A stretch of 22,502 nucleotides of DNA from Actinomycetota bacterium (GTDB taxonomy: Bacteria > Actinomycetota > Thermoleophilia > Gaiellales > Gaiellaceae), in the NCBI GenBank assembly GCA_003162235.1, contig PMMN01000073.1:6413-28914 (forward strand), given 5' to 3'. Under the pieces are notes generated by a model, which was not told where the DNA came from, ran no database searches, and saw only the letters and a program-made list of their open reading frames with translations. Below, piece by piece: positions 1-8,159 of the stretch (its first letter is position 1; each line of letters begins with the position of its first letter). The position numbers and the translations under genes were made by a program.

Positions 1-16
1 GCCTACGGGCCTGCGC

Positions 17-22
17 TAGGAT
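17..22 (+). promoter_or_regulatory. Putative -10 element (TAGGAT) of the Wzz-like gene
   Basis: TAGGAT ends 10 bases before the ATG at 32. It fits the actinomycete -10 consensus and would put the transcript start about 3 bases before the ATG. No Shine-Dalgarno sequence lies between. The -35 region would be outside the window. Inferred from position and pattern only. Confidence 0.4.
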
Positions 23-31
23 GCCCGCTCG

Positions 32-904
32 ATGAGCCCCGAGAAGCGAACCGGCGAACCGGCCAGGGTCGAGGTCGAGCAAGAAGTCGATTTCGGCCGT
101 TATCTGGCAACGCTGGCACGCGGCTGGTGGCTACTGCTCGCCGGGCTCGTCGTTGGAGCCATCGTCGGCGTGGTGCTGTCGGCCGGCAGCGGCAACCTCT
201 ACAGCGCCAAGGCGACCCTCTATCTCGGGCAGCCGCTGGCGGCCACCGGCACGGCGCAGATTCAGAGCCAGGCCACCAACCCGACCACGGTCAGCCAGCT
301 CATCCACGCGGGCTCGATCCTCGATCAGGCCTCGGGGCTGTCGGGTCTGCCGGTGGCGAAGTTGCGCTCGGGCGTCTCGACGGCGACCGTGCAGGGCTAT
401 CTCTCCAAGCTTGGTCAGTCGCCGCTCGTCACCATCTCGGTCAAAGCAAATGCGCCGCGCGATCAGGTCACCAAAGCCACGAGAGCGCTCGCCGACCTCG
501 TCATCGCCGCCGTTTCGAAATACCCGCGCACGAAGATCGCCACGCTAAACGCCGAGCTAGCCTCGTACACGGCCGAGATTGCATCGATCGACAAGCGCCT
601 GAAGGCACTCAACGCCGCGATCACAACCGGCAGCCTCTCCGCGCTCGAACAGCAGGTGGCACTCGGCTCCGCGACCATCTCCGAGCAGCGCCGGGGCACG
701 GTCAGCGACGAGCTGCAGCAGGCTCAGCTCCTACTCGTTCAGGCTCGCACGGTCGAGCAGGGCAGCGTCGTGAGCTCATCCAGAGCCGTAAAGACCGCCG
801 CCCGCAGCCGCAAGAACTCCCTGATCGTCGGCGGAGCGCTCGGATTGCTCCTTGGCGCCCTCTGCGCCCTGGCGCTCCCCGGGTTCCGGCGCCGGGAGAG
901 CTGA
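32..904 (+). CDS. Wzz-like polysaccharide co-polymerase / chain-length determinant protein
   Basis: Predicted inner-membrane protein of 290 residues that would control chain length or export of a surface polysaccharide. Two hydrophobic segments are visible, about residues 31-52 and 263-283, on either side of a roughly 210-residue extracytoplasmic part with a helical, coiled-coil-like stretch (about 165-245). A short Arg-rich tail ends the protein. This two-TM layout is that of the Wzz/PCP family. There is no Walker A/B kinase domain, so it is not the fused BY-kinase type. The start at 32 is preceded by a TAGGAT element and no ribosome binding site, suggesting a leaderless message. It is the first gene of the window and lies 45 bases before a GT2 gene. 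Family assignment rests on topology and neighbours more than on sequence motifs. Confidence 0.72.
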   Translation: MSPEKRTGEPARVEVEQEVDFGRYLATLARGWWLLLAGLVVGAIVGVVLSAGSGNLYSAKATLYLGQPLAATGTAQIQSQATNPTTVSQLIHAGSILDQASGLSGLPVAKLRSGVSTATVQGYLSKLGQSPLVTISVKANAPRDQVTKATRALADLVIAAVSKYPRTKIATLNAELASYTAEIASIDKRLKALNAAITTGSLSALEQQVALGSATISEQRRGTVSDELQQAQLLLVQARTVEQGSVVSSSRAVKTAARSRKNSLIVGGALGLLLGALCALALPGFRRRES

Positions 905-908
905 GGCA

Positions 909-923
909 GCCGGCGCGGCCGGC
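909..923 (+). terminator. GC-rich hairpin after the Wzz-like gene
   Basis: GCCGGC-gcg-GCCGGC forms a 6-bp stem with a 3-base loop, five bases after the stop codon. No T-run follows, so termination is uncertain. It separates the first gene from the putative promoter of the next. Confidence 0.35.
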
Positions 924-933
924 AGCCGTGTTG

Positions 934-939
934 TAGCCT
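934..939 (+). promoter_or_regulatory. Putative -10 element (TAGCCT) of the first GT2 gene
   Basis: TAGCCT ends 10 bases before the ATG at 949 and there is no Shine-Dalgarno sequence between, consistent with a near-leaderless transcript. No recognisable -35. Confidence 0.38.
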
Positions 940-948
940 CCTTTCTCG

Positions 949-1896
949 ATGCTCGAGAAAAAGCGAATCTCGGTCGTCGTCCCGGCCTACGACGAGGAGC
1001 ACCTGATCGGCGACACGCTCGCCGCGATCCCGGCCTTCGTCGACCGTATCTATGTCGTCGACGACGCCTCCCGCGACGGCACATGCGGGCGGGTCGAGGA
1101 GATCGCCGCCAAAGACAAGCGGGTGACCCTGATCAAGCACGAGCGCAACGCCGGTGTCGGCGCCGCGATCGTGACCGGCTACCGAGCGGCGATGGCCGAC
1201 CGCCAGGCCGTCGTCTGCGTAATGGCGGCCGACAATCAGATGGACCCCGCCGACCTCGAGACGCTCGCGCGCCCCGTTGCCCGCGGCGAGCTCGAGTACG
1301 CGAAGGCCAACCGTCTCTTCACCGGCGAGGCCTGGAAGATCATTCCGCACTATCGCTACCTCGGCAACGCGGCGCTTTCGCTCTTCACCAAGATCGCCTC
1401 GGGTTACTGGCATGTGGCCGACTCGCAATCCGGCTACACGGCGATCTCACTGGCGGCGCTCGAAAAGCTCGACCTCGACCGCGTCTACACGCGTTACGGC
1501 TTCCCCAACGACATGCTCGTACACTTGAACCTGATCAACGCTCGCGTGCGCGACTTCCCCTCGCGACCCGTCTACGGGGTCGGCGAACGGTCGGGGATCC
1601 GCCTGCGTCACGTGGTGCCGCGCATCTCCTGGCTGCTCTACAAGGGCTTCTTCTGGCGTCTGGGGCAGAAGTACGTGATCCGCGACTTCCACCCGCTCGT
1701 CTTCTTCTACGTGCTCGGCTTCCTGCTCTCGATCACCGGTCTCGGGCTCGGCGTCCTCGAGACGGTCCTGCGCATCATGGGCCACCCGATCACGCCCGCC
1801 ACGATCGTGCTGGTAGCGCTGCTCTTCATCTCCGGGACACAGTTCACACTCTTTGCGATGTGGTTCGACATGGAGTCGAACAAGGACCTGCGCTGA
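949..1896 (+). CDS. GT2 family (DPM/GtrB-like) glycosyltransferase with C-terminal membrane anchor
   Basis: Predicted to transfer a sugar from an activated donor to a lipid-linked acceptor at the cytoplasmic face of the membrane. The GT-A domain covers about residues 6-230. It shows VVPAYDEE (10-17), VVDDASRDGT (36-45), NAGVGAA (67-73) and the donor/metal site MAADNQMDPAD (92-102), where related enzymes usually have GDGQ or DADG. Two hydrophobic segments follow at about 250-273 and 283-306, as in polyprenyl-phosphate mannosyl/glucosyltransferase relatives. Length (315 aa) is normal for the family. The start ATG at 949 follows a TAGCCT hexamer. The gene lies between the Wzz-like protein and the secreted CHAP protein. 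Donor sugar cannot be told from sequence. Confidence 0.88.
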   Translation: MLEKKRISVVVPAYDEEHLIGDTLAAIPAFVDRIYVVDDASRDGTCGRVEEIAAKDKRVTLIKHERNAGVGAAIVTGYRAAMADRQAVVCVMAADNQMDPADLETLARPVARGELEYAKANRLFTGEAWKIIPHYRYLGNAALSLFTKIASGYWHVADSQSGYTAISLAALEKLDLDRVYTRYGFPNDMLVHLNLINARVRDFPSRPVYGVGERSGIRLRHVVPRISWLLYKGFFWRLGQKYVIRDFHPLVFFYVLGFLLSITGLGLGVLETVLRIMGHPITPATIVLVALLFISGTQFTLFAMWFDMESNKDLR

Positions 1897-1936
1897 CGCC
1901 GAGGCAGGAGCAACTCGGGATCTCCGCGAAGATGAC

Positions 1937-1955
1937 GGCGCCGTCGATCGGCGCC
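1937..1955 (+). terminator. Hairpin between the GT2 gene and the CHAP gene
   Basis: GGCGCC-gtcgatc-GGCGCC gives a 6-bp stem with a 7-base loop. It overlaps an alternative upstream ATG (1932) of the CHAP gene, which argues against that start. No T-tract follows, so it could be a processing or attenuating hairpin instead. Confidence 0.35.
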
Positions 1956-1994
1956 TCACCTCACCCCCTGCCATCAACCCCGGAGGTCGAACAG

Positions 1995-2816
1995 ATGCTG
2001 CCCCATCGGCCGAGAGTTGTCCTGCGCCGAAGAGTCGTCAGCGTTTCGCTGCTGCTCGCGTTGATCCTGGCTCTGACAGCTGCGAGCGCCGGAGCCAGCG
2101 CGGCGGTCAAGGTCTCCGGCACGGTCGTCTGCGCAAACGGCCGCAGCGTCGTCGGAATCTGGTTTCAGTTCTGGGGAGATGAGGGCTCCCCGGCGCCGCT
2201 GAGCGACTGGCGGAGAATGCCGGGCGCAGCCAACGTCGCCCAATACAGTCAGTGGGTCGCCGGGAATAGCACGATCAGCCTTCACGTCCGCTGCGCCGGC
2301 AGGCGGCACGCACGCTGGAGCGACAGCAGGACGGCGAGGATACAGGTCCGCTCGAGCGAGGTCGTGAACACCCTTTGCAGGCGCCCCACCAAACGGGGCG
2401 CACTGCGCTGCCAATTGCCGAGGATCGGACTCACCGCCCCGGACCACAGGAACCACTTCGACGCCGGCTGGTGCACCTGGGGCGCGGCCAAGATGCTGCA
2501 CCGGGCGACGGGGCAGTATCCCGGCTGGTTCGGCAACGCCAAGGACTGGGCCGAAGGCGCGAAGGGGTGGCTCGTCAGCTCCGAGCCGATGGCGCATTCG
2601 ATCTTCGTGTTCCCGGCCGGCGTCGACTCGAGCCAATCGGGCCACGTCGGCTGGGTTGACCGAGTTGAGTACAGCCCGGGCGGCGTCTACCTCCACACCG
2701 CCGAGATGAACGGCTGGCACGGCGGGCTCTTCAGATGGTCGCACGAGCGCACGAAGTACGAGCGCTCGATGCACTTCATCCTCGTCCCCGACGAGACGAC
2801 CTCCGGCAAGAGCTGA
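1995..2816 (+). CDS. Secreted CHAP-domain protein (putative peptidoglycan amidase/endopeptidase)
   Basis: Exported 273-residue protein with a C-terminal CHAP domain, a cysteine peptidase fold that typically cuts peptidoglycan peptide bonds or stems. Residues 1-37 form a signal peptide: an Arg-rich n-region (RRR at 11-13), a hydrophobic core at about 14-36 and ASAA near the cleavage site. Cysteines 46, 100, 128 and 139 in the region before the CHAP domain could form disulfides. The CHAP nucleophile is Cys160 in AGWCTWGAAK, the general base His217 in SGHVGW, and the third residue probably Glu237 or Asn239. The start is chosen because GGAGGT lies 7 bases upstream of ATG 1995, the best ribosome binding site in the window. 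The reading frame is open much farther upstream, but that stretch is antisense-like and out of frame with the GT2 gene. A cell-wall remodelling role beside a surface-glycan locus is inference. Confidence 0.85.
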   Translation: MLPHRPRVVLRRRVVSVSLLLALILALTAASAGASAAVKVSGTVVCANGRSVVGIWFQFWGDEGSPAPLSDWRRMPGAANVAQYSQWVAGNSTISLHVRCAGRRHARWSDSRTARIQVRSSEVVNTLCRRPTKRGALRCQLPRIGLTAPDHRNHFDAGWCTWGAAKMLHRATGQYPGWFGNAKDWAEGAKGWLVSSEPMAHSIFVFPAGVDSSQSGHVGWVDRVEYSPGGVYLHTAEMNGWHGGLFRWSHERTKYERSMHFILVPDETTSGKS

Positions 2817-2826
2817 TCCCGAACCT

Positions 2827-2832
2827 TAGGCT
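2827..2832 (+). promoter_or_regulatory. Putative -10 element (TAGGCT) of the GH114-like gene
   Basis: TAGGCT ends 8 bases before ATG 2840, with no real Shine-Dalgarno sequence. The same hexamer occurs at the same kind of distance before two other genes in the window (minus-strand starts 9280 and 19222). Confidence 0.45.
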
Positions 2833-2839
2833 CTGGGCA

Positions 2840-3721
2840 ATGCCATCGGCGAAGCGACTCTCGCCGGCCTGTGCGCTCGGCCTGATACTCGCGCTCGGCG
2901 TCTCGGCCGGGAGCGGGCAGGGAGCACGCGGCGATCTCCGGGCTCGCGTGCGCGCGGCGAGGTCGTTTGCCCTCGCCATCGGCGACGGGACGCTGGCCGG
3001 GAACCTGAGCAGGCGCTACGCCCGCTTCGACCTCGTCGTCGTGGACGGCGAGAGCGCAAGCGCCAGAGACATCGCCGCGATCCCGCGAACCGGCCACGCC
3101 CTCGTGCTCGCCTACCTCGATGTCGGCACGATCGAGAGCTACCGGGGCTGGTACGGCGCGGCCAGGCGCTACCGGCTCGACTACTGGGGCGAGTGGGGCG
3201 AGTGGTACGCGAACGTGAACGCGCCCGGCTACCGCTCGCTGCTGTTGAAGCGCGTCGCCCCTGCAATGCTGGCCAAGGGCTTCGATGGGCTCTTCCTCGA
3301 CAACACCGACATGACCGAGACCCACGCGGCGCAAAAGCGCGGCATGCGGGCGCTTGTCGCCGGGCTCTCGGGGCTCGTCCACGCCCGCGGCAAGCTGCTT
3401 TTCGCCCAGAACGGAGCCGACGTCAACTGGCCGCTCAGGCGCTTCTACGACGGCATCAATTTCGAGGACGTCAGCTTCAGCTACGACTTCGGCCGGCACG
3501 CTTACGTCAGCCTCCCGCCGGGAGTCGTCGCCTCGAACGAGCGCACCATCCGCCGCTTCCGCCGGGCCGGTCTCGAGGTGACCGCGACCGACTATCTTCC
3601 GCCCGCGGCCGGCGGCCGGCCCGCGATCGCCGTTCGCAATGCCTGCTCGGCCGGAGCGCTCCCCTATGTCTCCGACATCGGCCTTTCGCGCGTACCTTCA
3701 CGGCCGTTCATCTGCAACTGA
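2840..3721 (+). CDS. Secreted GH114/TM1410-like glycoside hydrolase
   Basis: Exported 293-residue protein resembling the GH114 / MJ1477-TM1410 family, whose characterised members are endo-alpha-1,4-polygalactosaminidases. An N-terminal hydrophobic segment (about residues 10-24) serves as signal peptide. TIM-barrel motifs follow in order: DLVVVDGE (64-71), [14 protein letters not shown] (89-102), [11 protein letters not shown] (147-157), LLFAQNG (186-192), DGINFEDV (204-211) and TATDY (248-252). The acidic residues Asp94, Asp154, Asp157 and Glu209 are candidates for catalysis. The start at 2840 gives a complete signal peptide; an in-frame start at 2735 would overlap the CHAP gene and destroy it. 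Together with the CHAP protein it forms a secreted pair inside the glycan locus. Substrate is unknown; GalN-containing glycan is a family-based guess. Confidence 0.75.
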   Translation: MPSAKRLSPACALGLILALGVSAGSGQGARGDLRARVRAARSFALAIGDGTLAGNLSRRYARFDLVVVDGESASARDIAAIPRTGHALVLAYLDVGTIESYRGWYGAARRYRLDYWGEWGEWYANVNAPGYRSLLLKRVAPAMLAKGFDGLFLDNTDMTETHAAQKRGMRALVAGLSGLVHARGKLLFAQNGADVNWPLRRFYDGINFEDVSFSYDFGRHAYVSLPPGVVASNERTIRRFRRAGLEVTATDYLPPAAGGRPAIAVRNACSAGALPYVSDIGLSRVPSRPFICN

Positions 3722-3765
3722 CCCCGTCCGATCGGCCCACGGGCGCCCCAAACCGGCTACGTGGA

Positions 3766-3771
3766 TATGAT
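3766..3771 (+). promoter_or_regulatory. Putative -10 element (TATGAT) of the UXS gene
   Basis: TATGAT, five of six matches to the sigma-70 consensus, ends 7 bases before the GTG at 3778. A transcript starting at the usual distance would begin at the G of the start codon, a leaderless message. There is no Shine-Dalgarno sequence. Confidence 0.5.
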
Positions 3772-3777
3772 CTCGCC

Positions 3778-4710
<933 letters not shown>

Positions 4711-4786
4711 GTGCGTCGATGAGCGACCGTCGGATTTCGAGCTCGCTCGGACCGAGTCGCTTGCTCGCAGAGTCGGATCGCTACTC

Positions 4787-4792
4787 CATACT
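4787..4792 (+). promoter_or_regulatory. Putative -10 element (CATACT) before the CgeB-like gene
   Basis: CATACT ends 10 bases before ATG 4802. It matches the consensus less well than the others (C at position 1). The 91-base gap from the previous gene also holds a weak CTCG-gac-CGAG hairpin near 4747-4757. Confidence 0.28.
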
Positions 4793-4801
4793 GGGCAACG
4801 G

Positions 4802-6022
4802 ATGAAGGCGCCGAAGATAGTTGCAGTGGCCTCGGCGGTCGATCTCGGCTTCCGTTACGGCTGCACGCCGGCCTGGTGGCAACTCTGGAAAGGAATGCAG
4901 GAGGCGGGGATCGACCTGATCGTGACGCCGTATCGCGGGCGCCCGGTCGAGTCGCCCTGGTGGCGAACGGCTCCCAACCCCTGCCGCCACGAGGGTGATC
5001 TCTACGACGGCATGCGCTCGTTCGGCGCGCGCCTCAAGCGCGACCGTTACCTGCGCCGCGACGAATCCTCACCTCCGGACACCCTTAGCGACCGGGCGGC
5101 TCGCCAGACGATCTGGCGTCTGGTGACGCCGCGCTGGAAGAGGCATCTCGAGCGCCTGATCGAGCGCGAGGGCGGCGTCGACGCGGTTATCGTCTTCACC
5201 GTTCCGATGGCGCATCTGCGGGGTATTCCAACGGCTCTGCGTGAGCGCTTCGGCATACCCGTTGTCTTCTACGACGGCGACGTGCCGATGAGCCTGCCCG
5301 AGTTCGGTGGCATGGACACCGGCTTCAACTGGTATCACGGCGCCGACCCGTCCGAGTACGACCTCGTCCTCTCCAACTCCGAGGGCGGGCTCGAGCGGCT
5401 GCGCGAGCTGGGCGCTCGCCGCGCCGAGGCGGTCTTCTGGGGCGCCGATCCCGATCTTTTCGCTCCACAGCCGGTGGACAAGTCCTACGACGTCTTCTTC
5501 TACGGATACGGCGACAAGTTCCGGCGCGAGTGGATGCGTGAGCTCGTCGGAGAGCCCAGCCGCCGCGCCGCGGAGATCGACTTCGCTCTCGGCGGCCGCG
5601 ACTTCCAGGGCGACACGGGTAACGCCCGTTTGATCGGCGACGTGCCCATGAATGTCTTCTCGCACGCCATCTCGGCGGCGCGCATCAACCTCAACCTCAC
5701 GCGCGGAACGCATGCAAGCGTCCCCGCCTCCTCCACCGCGCGGCCTTTCGAGCTGGCGGCCTGCGGCGCCACTATCGTCTCCAACCCGGTCGCGGGCATC
5801 GAGCGTTGGTTCGAGCCCGGCAGCGAGCTGATCGTCGCGGAGGACAGCGAGCAGGCGCTCGCGGCCTATCACGAGCTGCTCGCCGACCCGGCCGCCTGCG
5901 AGGAGATGGGCCGGCGCGCCCGCGCGCGCGTGCTCGAGGAGCACACCTACCGCCAGCGGGCGCAGCGCGTGCTCGAGCTGCTCGGCCTGAGGGAGACAGT
6001 CGTAACCGGGACAGGACGATGA
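4802..6022 (+). CDS. CgeB-like GT-B glycosyltransferase
   Basis: Predicted cytoplasmic glycosyltransferase of 406 residues. The N-terminal half (about 1-210) is divergent and carries short beta-strand motifs such as VAVASAVDLGFRYG and VVFYDGDVPMS. The C-terminal half (about 225-400) has the GT-B layout of the CgeB/Glyco_trans_1_2 group: YDVFFYGYG, LIGDVP, INLNLTRG, and STARPFELAACGA (about 311-323), where the Glu of FELAACG stands in the usual nucleotide-binding position. It ends with the typical HTYRQRAQRVLELL helix. The stop codon overlaps the next start (ATGA, 6019-6022), so it is translationally coupled to the GT2 gene and through it to the DUF2304 gene. Donor and acceptor are unknown. 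Start at 4802 is supported by a possible -10 ten bases upstream and by the first strand of the domain. Confidence 0.78.
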   Translation: MKAPKIVAVASAVDLGFRYGCTPAWWQLWKGMQEAGIDLIVTPYRGRPVESPWWRTAPNPCRHEGDLYDGMRSFGARLKRDRYLRRDESSPPDTLSDRAARQTIWRLVTPRWKRHLERLIEREGGVDAVIVFTVPMAHLRGIPTALRERFGIPVVFYDGDVPMSLPEFGGMDTGFNWYHGADPSEYDLVLSNSEGGLERLRELGARRAEAVFWGADPDLFAPQPVDKSYDVFFYGYGDKFRREWMRELVGEPSRRAAEIDFALGGRDFQGDTGNARLIGDVPMNVFSHAISAARINLNLTRGTHASVPASSTARPFELAACGATIVSNPVAGIERWFEPGSELIVAEDSEQALAAYHELLADPAACEEMGRRARARVLEEHTYRQRAQRVLELLGLRETVVTGTGR

Positions 6023-6786
6023 GGGCCGAGTCGGAGCACACCGACCTCGCCCTGCCGCCGGAGATCGCGCGCATGCGCCGGCTGGCGATCATGCCCGCCT
6101 ACAACGAGGAGGGCTCGATCGGAGCGGTCATCGACGAGATCCGCGCCTTCGACCCGGATTTCGAGATCGTGGTCGTCGACGACGGCTCCGCCGACCGGAC
6201 GAGCAAGATCGCGCGCGCGCGCGGCGTGCACGTCGTCACGCTTCCTTTCAACCTGGGCATCGGCGCCGCCATGCAGACCGGCTTCCGCTTCGCGCGGGCG
6301 AACGACTTCGACCTGGCGGTGCAGATCGACGCCGACGGCCAGCACGATCCGGCCGAGCTGCCGGCCGTCCTTGCGCCGCTTCTTGCCGGGGAGGCTGACT
6401 TCGTCGTCGGCTCGCGTTTTACCGGCGACCGGGCCTTCCGCTCCTCCTTCACACGCCGTCTCGGTATCCGCCTCTTCGCCCTGATCGTGTCGGCGATCGC
6501 CCGCCAGCGCCTCACCGACACGACCTCGGGCTTCCGGGCCGTCAACCGGCGCGGAATAGCGCTCTTTGCCGCCGACTACCCACACGACTACCCCGAGGTG
6601 GAGACGACGGTGATGGTCGTCAAGCACCGCCTACGCGTGATGGAGGCGCCGGTTCGCATGCGCGAGCGCGCGGCCGGCCGCTCCTCGATCACCGCGCTGC
6701 GCTCCTTCTACTACATGTTCAAGGTCTTGCTGGCGCTTTTCGTCGATCTCTTTCGCCCCGGCGACGCCCCTGAGGAGGACGCATGA
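6019..6786 (+). CDS. GT2 family glycosyltransferase (dolichyl/polyprenyl-phosphate mannose synthase-like)
   Basis: Short GT-A enzyme of 255 residues resembling polyprenyl-phosphate sugar synthases. Motifs: MPAYNEEGSIG (25-35), VVVDDGSADRT (51-61), NLGIGAAMQTGFR (78-90), and the metal site QIDADGQHDPAEL (102-114) with Asp104 and Asp106. VGSRF, TDTTSGFRAVN and MRERAAGRSS complete the domain. It has no TM segments of its own beyond a weakly hydrophobic C-terminus. The next gene, coupled by a 4-base overlap, encodes a small DUF2304 membrane protein that may anchor it. The start ATG 6019 overlaps the stop of the preceding gene. The likely role is to load a sugar onto undecaprenyl phosphate or to extend a lipid-linked glycan; which sugar is unknown. 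Confidence 0.88.
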   Translation: MRAESEHTDLALPPEIARMRRLAIMPAYNEEGSIGAVIDEIRAFDPDFEIVVVDDGSADRTSKIARARGVHVVTLPFNLGIGAAMQTGFRFARANDFDLAVQIDADGQHDPAELPAVLAPLLAGEADFVVGSRFTGDRAFRSSFTRRLGIRLFALIVSAIARQRLTDTTSGFRAVNRRGIALFAADYPHDYPEVETTVMVVKHRLRVMEAPVRMRERAAGRSSITALRSFYYMFKVLLALFVDLFRPGDAPEEDA

Positions 6787-7163
6787 CACCGTTTAAAGTG
6801 ACGATCATCGCCTCGATCGTCTCCGCCGTAATGCTCGGAGTCGTCTTCGAGCTGATCCGGCGCAGACGCCTGCGCGAGCGCTATGCCCTCATCTGGGTCA
6901 TGACCGGAATCGTGCTGCTCGTGCTCGCGCTTTGGCGCCACAGCTTGAGTACGCTCGCGGGCTGGATCGGCGTCAAGACCTATCCGCCTTCGGTCTTCTT
7001 CGCGGCCATTCTCCTGTTCGTGCTCGCGCTTCTGCTCCAATTCTCGATCGTGCTCTCGCGCCTCACGGACCAGAACACGACACTCGCTCAGAAGCTGGCT
7101 CTGCTCGAGACCGAGATGCTCGAGCGCGGGCAAAGAGAAACCGCAGGCGAAGAGCCCGGCTAG
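6783..7163 (+). CDS. DUF2304 small membrane protein
   Basis: Protein of 126 residues with three hydrophobic segments (about 4-23, 37-53 and 66-93) followed by a polar, helical C-terminal tail of about 30 residues. Between the first two segments lies [15 protein letters not shown], the basic/aromatic patch typical of DUF2304. Proteins of this family are commonly encoded beside GT2 glycosyltransferases, and here the start overlaps the stop of the GT2 gene by 4 bases (ATGA at 6783-6786). A membrane partner for that enzyme is a reasonable inference; no biochemical role is established. Its stop codon shares the bases CTAG (7160-7163) with the stop of the convergent GDP-fucose synthase gene, leaving no intergenic space. 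Confidence 0.85.
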   Translation: MTPFKVTIIASIVSAVMLGVVFELIRRRRLRERYALIWVMTGIVLLVLALWRHSLSTLAGWIGVKTYPPSVFFAAILLFVLALLLQFSIVLSRLTDQNTTLAQKLALLETEMLERGQRETAGEEPG

Positions 7164-8095
7164 GGTCGGGCGTCGCTCGATTCGCGCTGCGCCCGGTACC
7201 AGGCGACCGTGCGCTCGAGCCCCTCGCGGAACGGCGTCGAGGCGCGGAAGCCGAACAGGCGCTCGGCACGTTCGGTATCCAGGCACCTCCTCGGCTGGCC
7301 GTTCGGCTTCGAGGTGTCCCAGACGAGCTCGCCCTCGAAGCCGGTCAGCTCGGCAATCGTCTCGGCCAGCTCGCGGATCGAGATCTCGCTGCCGGTACCG
7401 ATGTTGACGGGATCGGGACCGTCGTAGAGCTTGGCCGCAAGCGTGATCGCCTCGGCGCAGTCGTCCACGTAGAGAAACTCCCGCGTCGGCGAGCCGTCGC
7501 CCCAGAGCACAACCTCGCGCTCGCCGCGCTGCTTCGCCTCGAACATCTTGCGGATCTGGGCTGGAATCACATGCGAGCTCTCAGGGTCGAAGTTGTCGCC
7601 GGGGCCGTAGAGATTGACCGGGAGCAGGTAGATCGCGTCGAGGCCGTACTGAGCGCGGTAGGCCTGCGCTCCTACGAGAAGCGCCTTCTTGGCGATGCCG
7701 TAGGGCGCGTTCGTTTCCTCGGGATAACCGTTCCAGAGCTCCTCTTCCTTGAACGGCACCGGCGTGAACTTGGGGTAAGCGCAGATCGTGCCGACCACGA
7801 CCAGCTTCTTTACGCCGTGCAGGCGACTCTGTTCGAGGACGTTGGCGCCCATGATCAGATTCGAGTACCAGAAGCGGCCGGGATTGGCCCGGTTGGCGCC
7901 GATGCCGCCAACCTCGGCGGCGAGATGGATTACGAGCTGGGGCTCCTGCTCGGCGAAGAGGCGATCGACGTCGCCGGCTTGAGTGAGATCCCAGTTCTCG
8001 ACCAGCGGGACGAAGGGCTCAACTCCCTGCGCGCGCAGGCGCTCGACGACGTACCGGCCGAGAAACCCAGCTCCTCCTGTTACAACCGCCCTCAC
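7160..8095 (-). CDS. fcl: GDP-L-fucose synthase (GDP-4-keto-6-deoxymannose 3,5-epimerase-4-reductase)
   Basis: Extended SDR of 311 residues catalysing the epimerisation and NADPH-dependent reduction of GDP-4-keto-6-deoxy-D-mannose to GDP-L-fucose. [10 protein letters not shown] at 6-15 binds the cofactor. [14 protein letters not shown] (59-72) and [19 protein letters not shown] (161-179) are family signatures. Thr103, Tyr132 and Lys136 form the SDR triad, and Cys105 and His175, the epimerisation acid/base pair, are present; all are offset by four from the E. coli enzyme (Ser107, Tyr136, Lys140, Cys109, His179). The start is GTG 8095, with a TATGCT element nine bases upstream and no Shine-Dalgarno sequence. 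It completes the pathway begun by gmd at 15604, which is unusual in being 7.5 kb away on the other strand. Confidence 0.93.
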   Translation of the reverse strand: MRAVVTGGAGFLGRYVVERLRAQGVEPFVPLVENWDLTQAGDVDRLFAEQEPQLVIHLAAEVGGIGANRANPGRFWYSNLIMGANVLEQSRLHGVKKLVVVGTICAYPKFTPVPFKEEELWNGYPEETNAPYGIAKKALLVGAQAYRAQYGLDAIYLLPVNLYGPGDNFDPESSHVIPAQIRKMFEAKQRGEREVVLWGDGSPTREFLYVDDCAEAITLAAKLYDGPDPVNIGTGSEISIRELAETIAELTGFEGELVWDTSKPNGQPRRCLDTERAERLFGFRASTPFREGLERTVAWYRAQRESSDARP

Positions 8096-8103
8096 GGCTC
8101 GTG

Positions 8104-8109
8104 AGCATA
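8104..8109 (-). promoter_or_regulatory. Putative -10 element (TATGCT) of the GDP-fucose synthase gene
   Basis: On the minus strand TATGCT ends nine bases before the GTG start at 8095. No ribosome binding site lies between. It suggests the gene is transcribed on its own and not by read-through from 8156-9280. Confidence 0.42.
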
Positions 8110-8129
8110 TCGGCTCGGGCAGTTTCGGG

Positions 8130-8159
8130 GTAACCGGGCCGGCTCGTCGCCCGGGTTAC
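8130..8159 (-). terminator. Hairpin at the 3' end of the LegB-like gene
   Basis: GTAACC-GGGC pairs with GCCC-(G)-GGTTAC: 10 bp with one bulged base and a 9-base loop, including the TAA stop codon of the minus-strand gene. No T-run follows on either strand, so it may act as a weak terminator or a 3'-end stabiliser. Confidence 0.4.

Noticed and set aside
852..1994. Long open frame continuous with the CHAP gene
   Set aside because: It overlaps the GT2 gene in another frame, is rich in Arg and Pro as expected of off-frame high-GC DNA, and the CHAP signal peptide and strong ribosome binding site mark the start at 1995.
6932..8104. Plus-strand frame of 390 codons
   Set aside because: It overlaps DUF2304 and runs antisense to GDP-fucose synthase, whose catalytic residues are all present.
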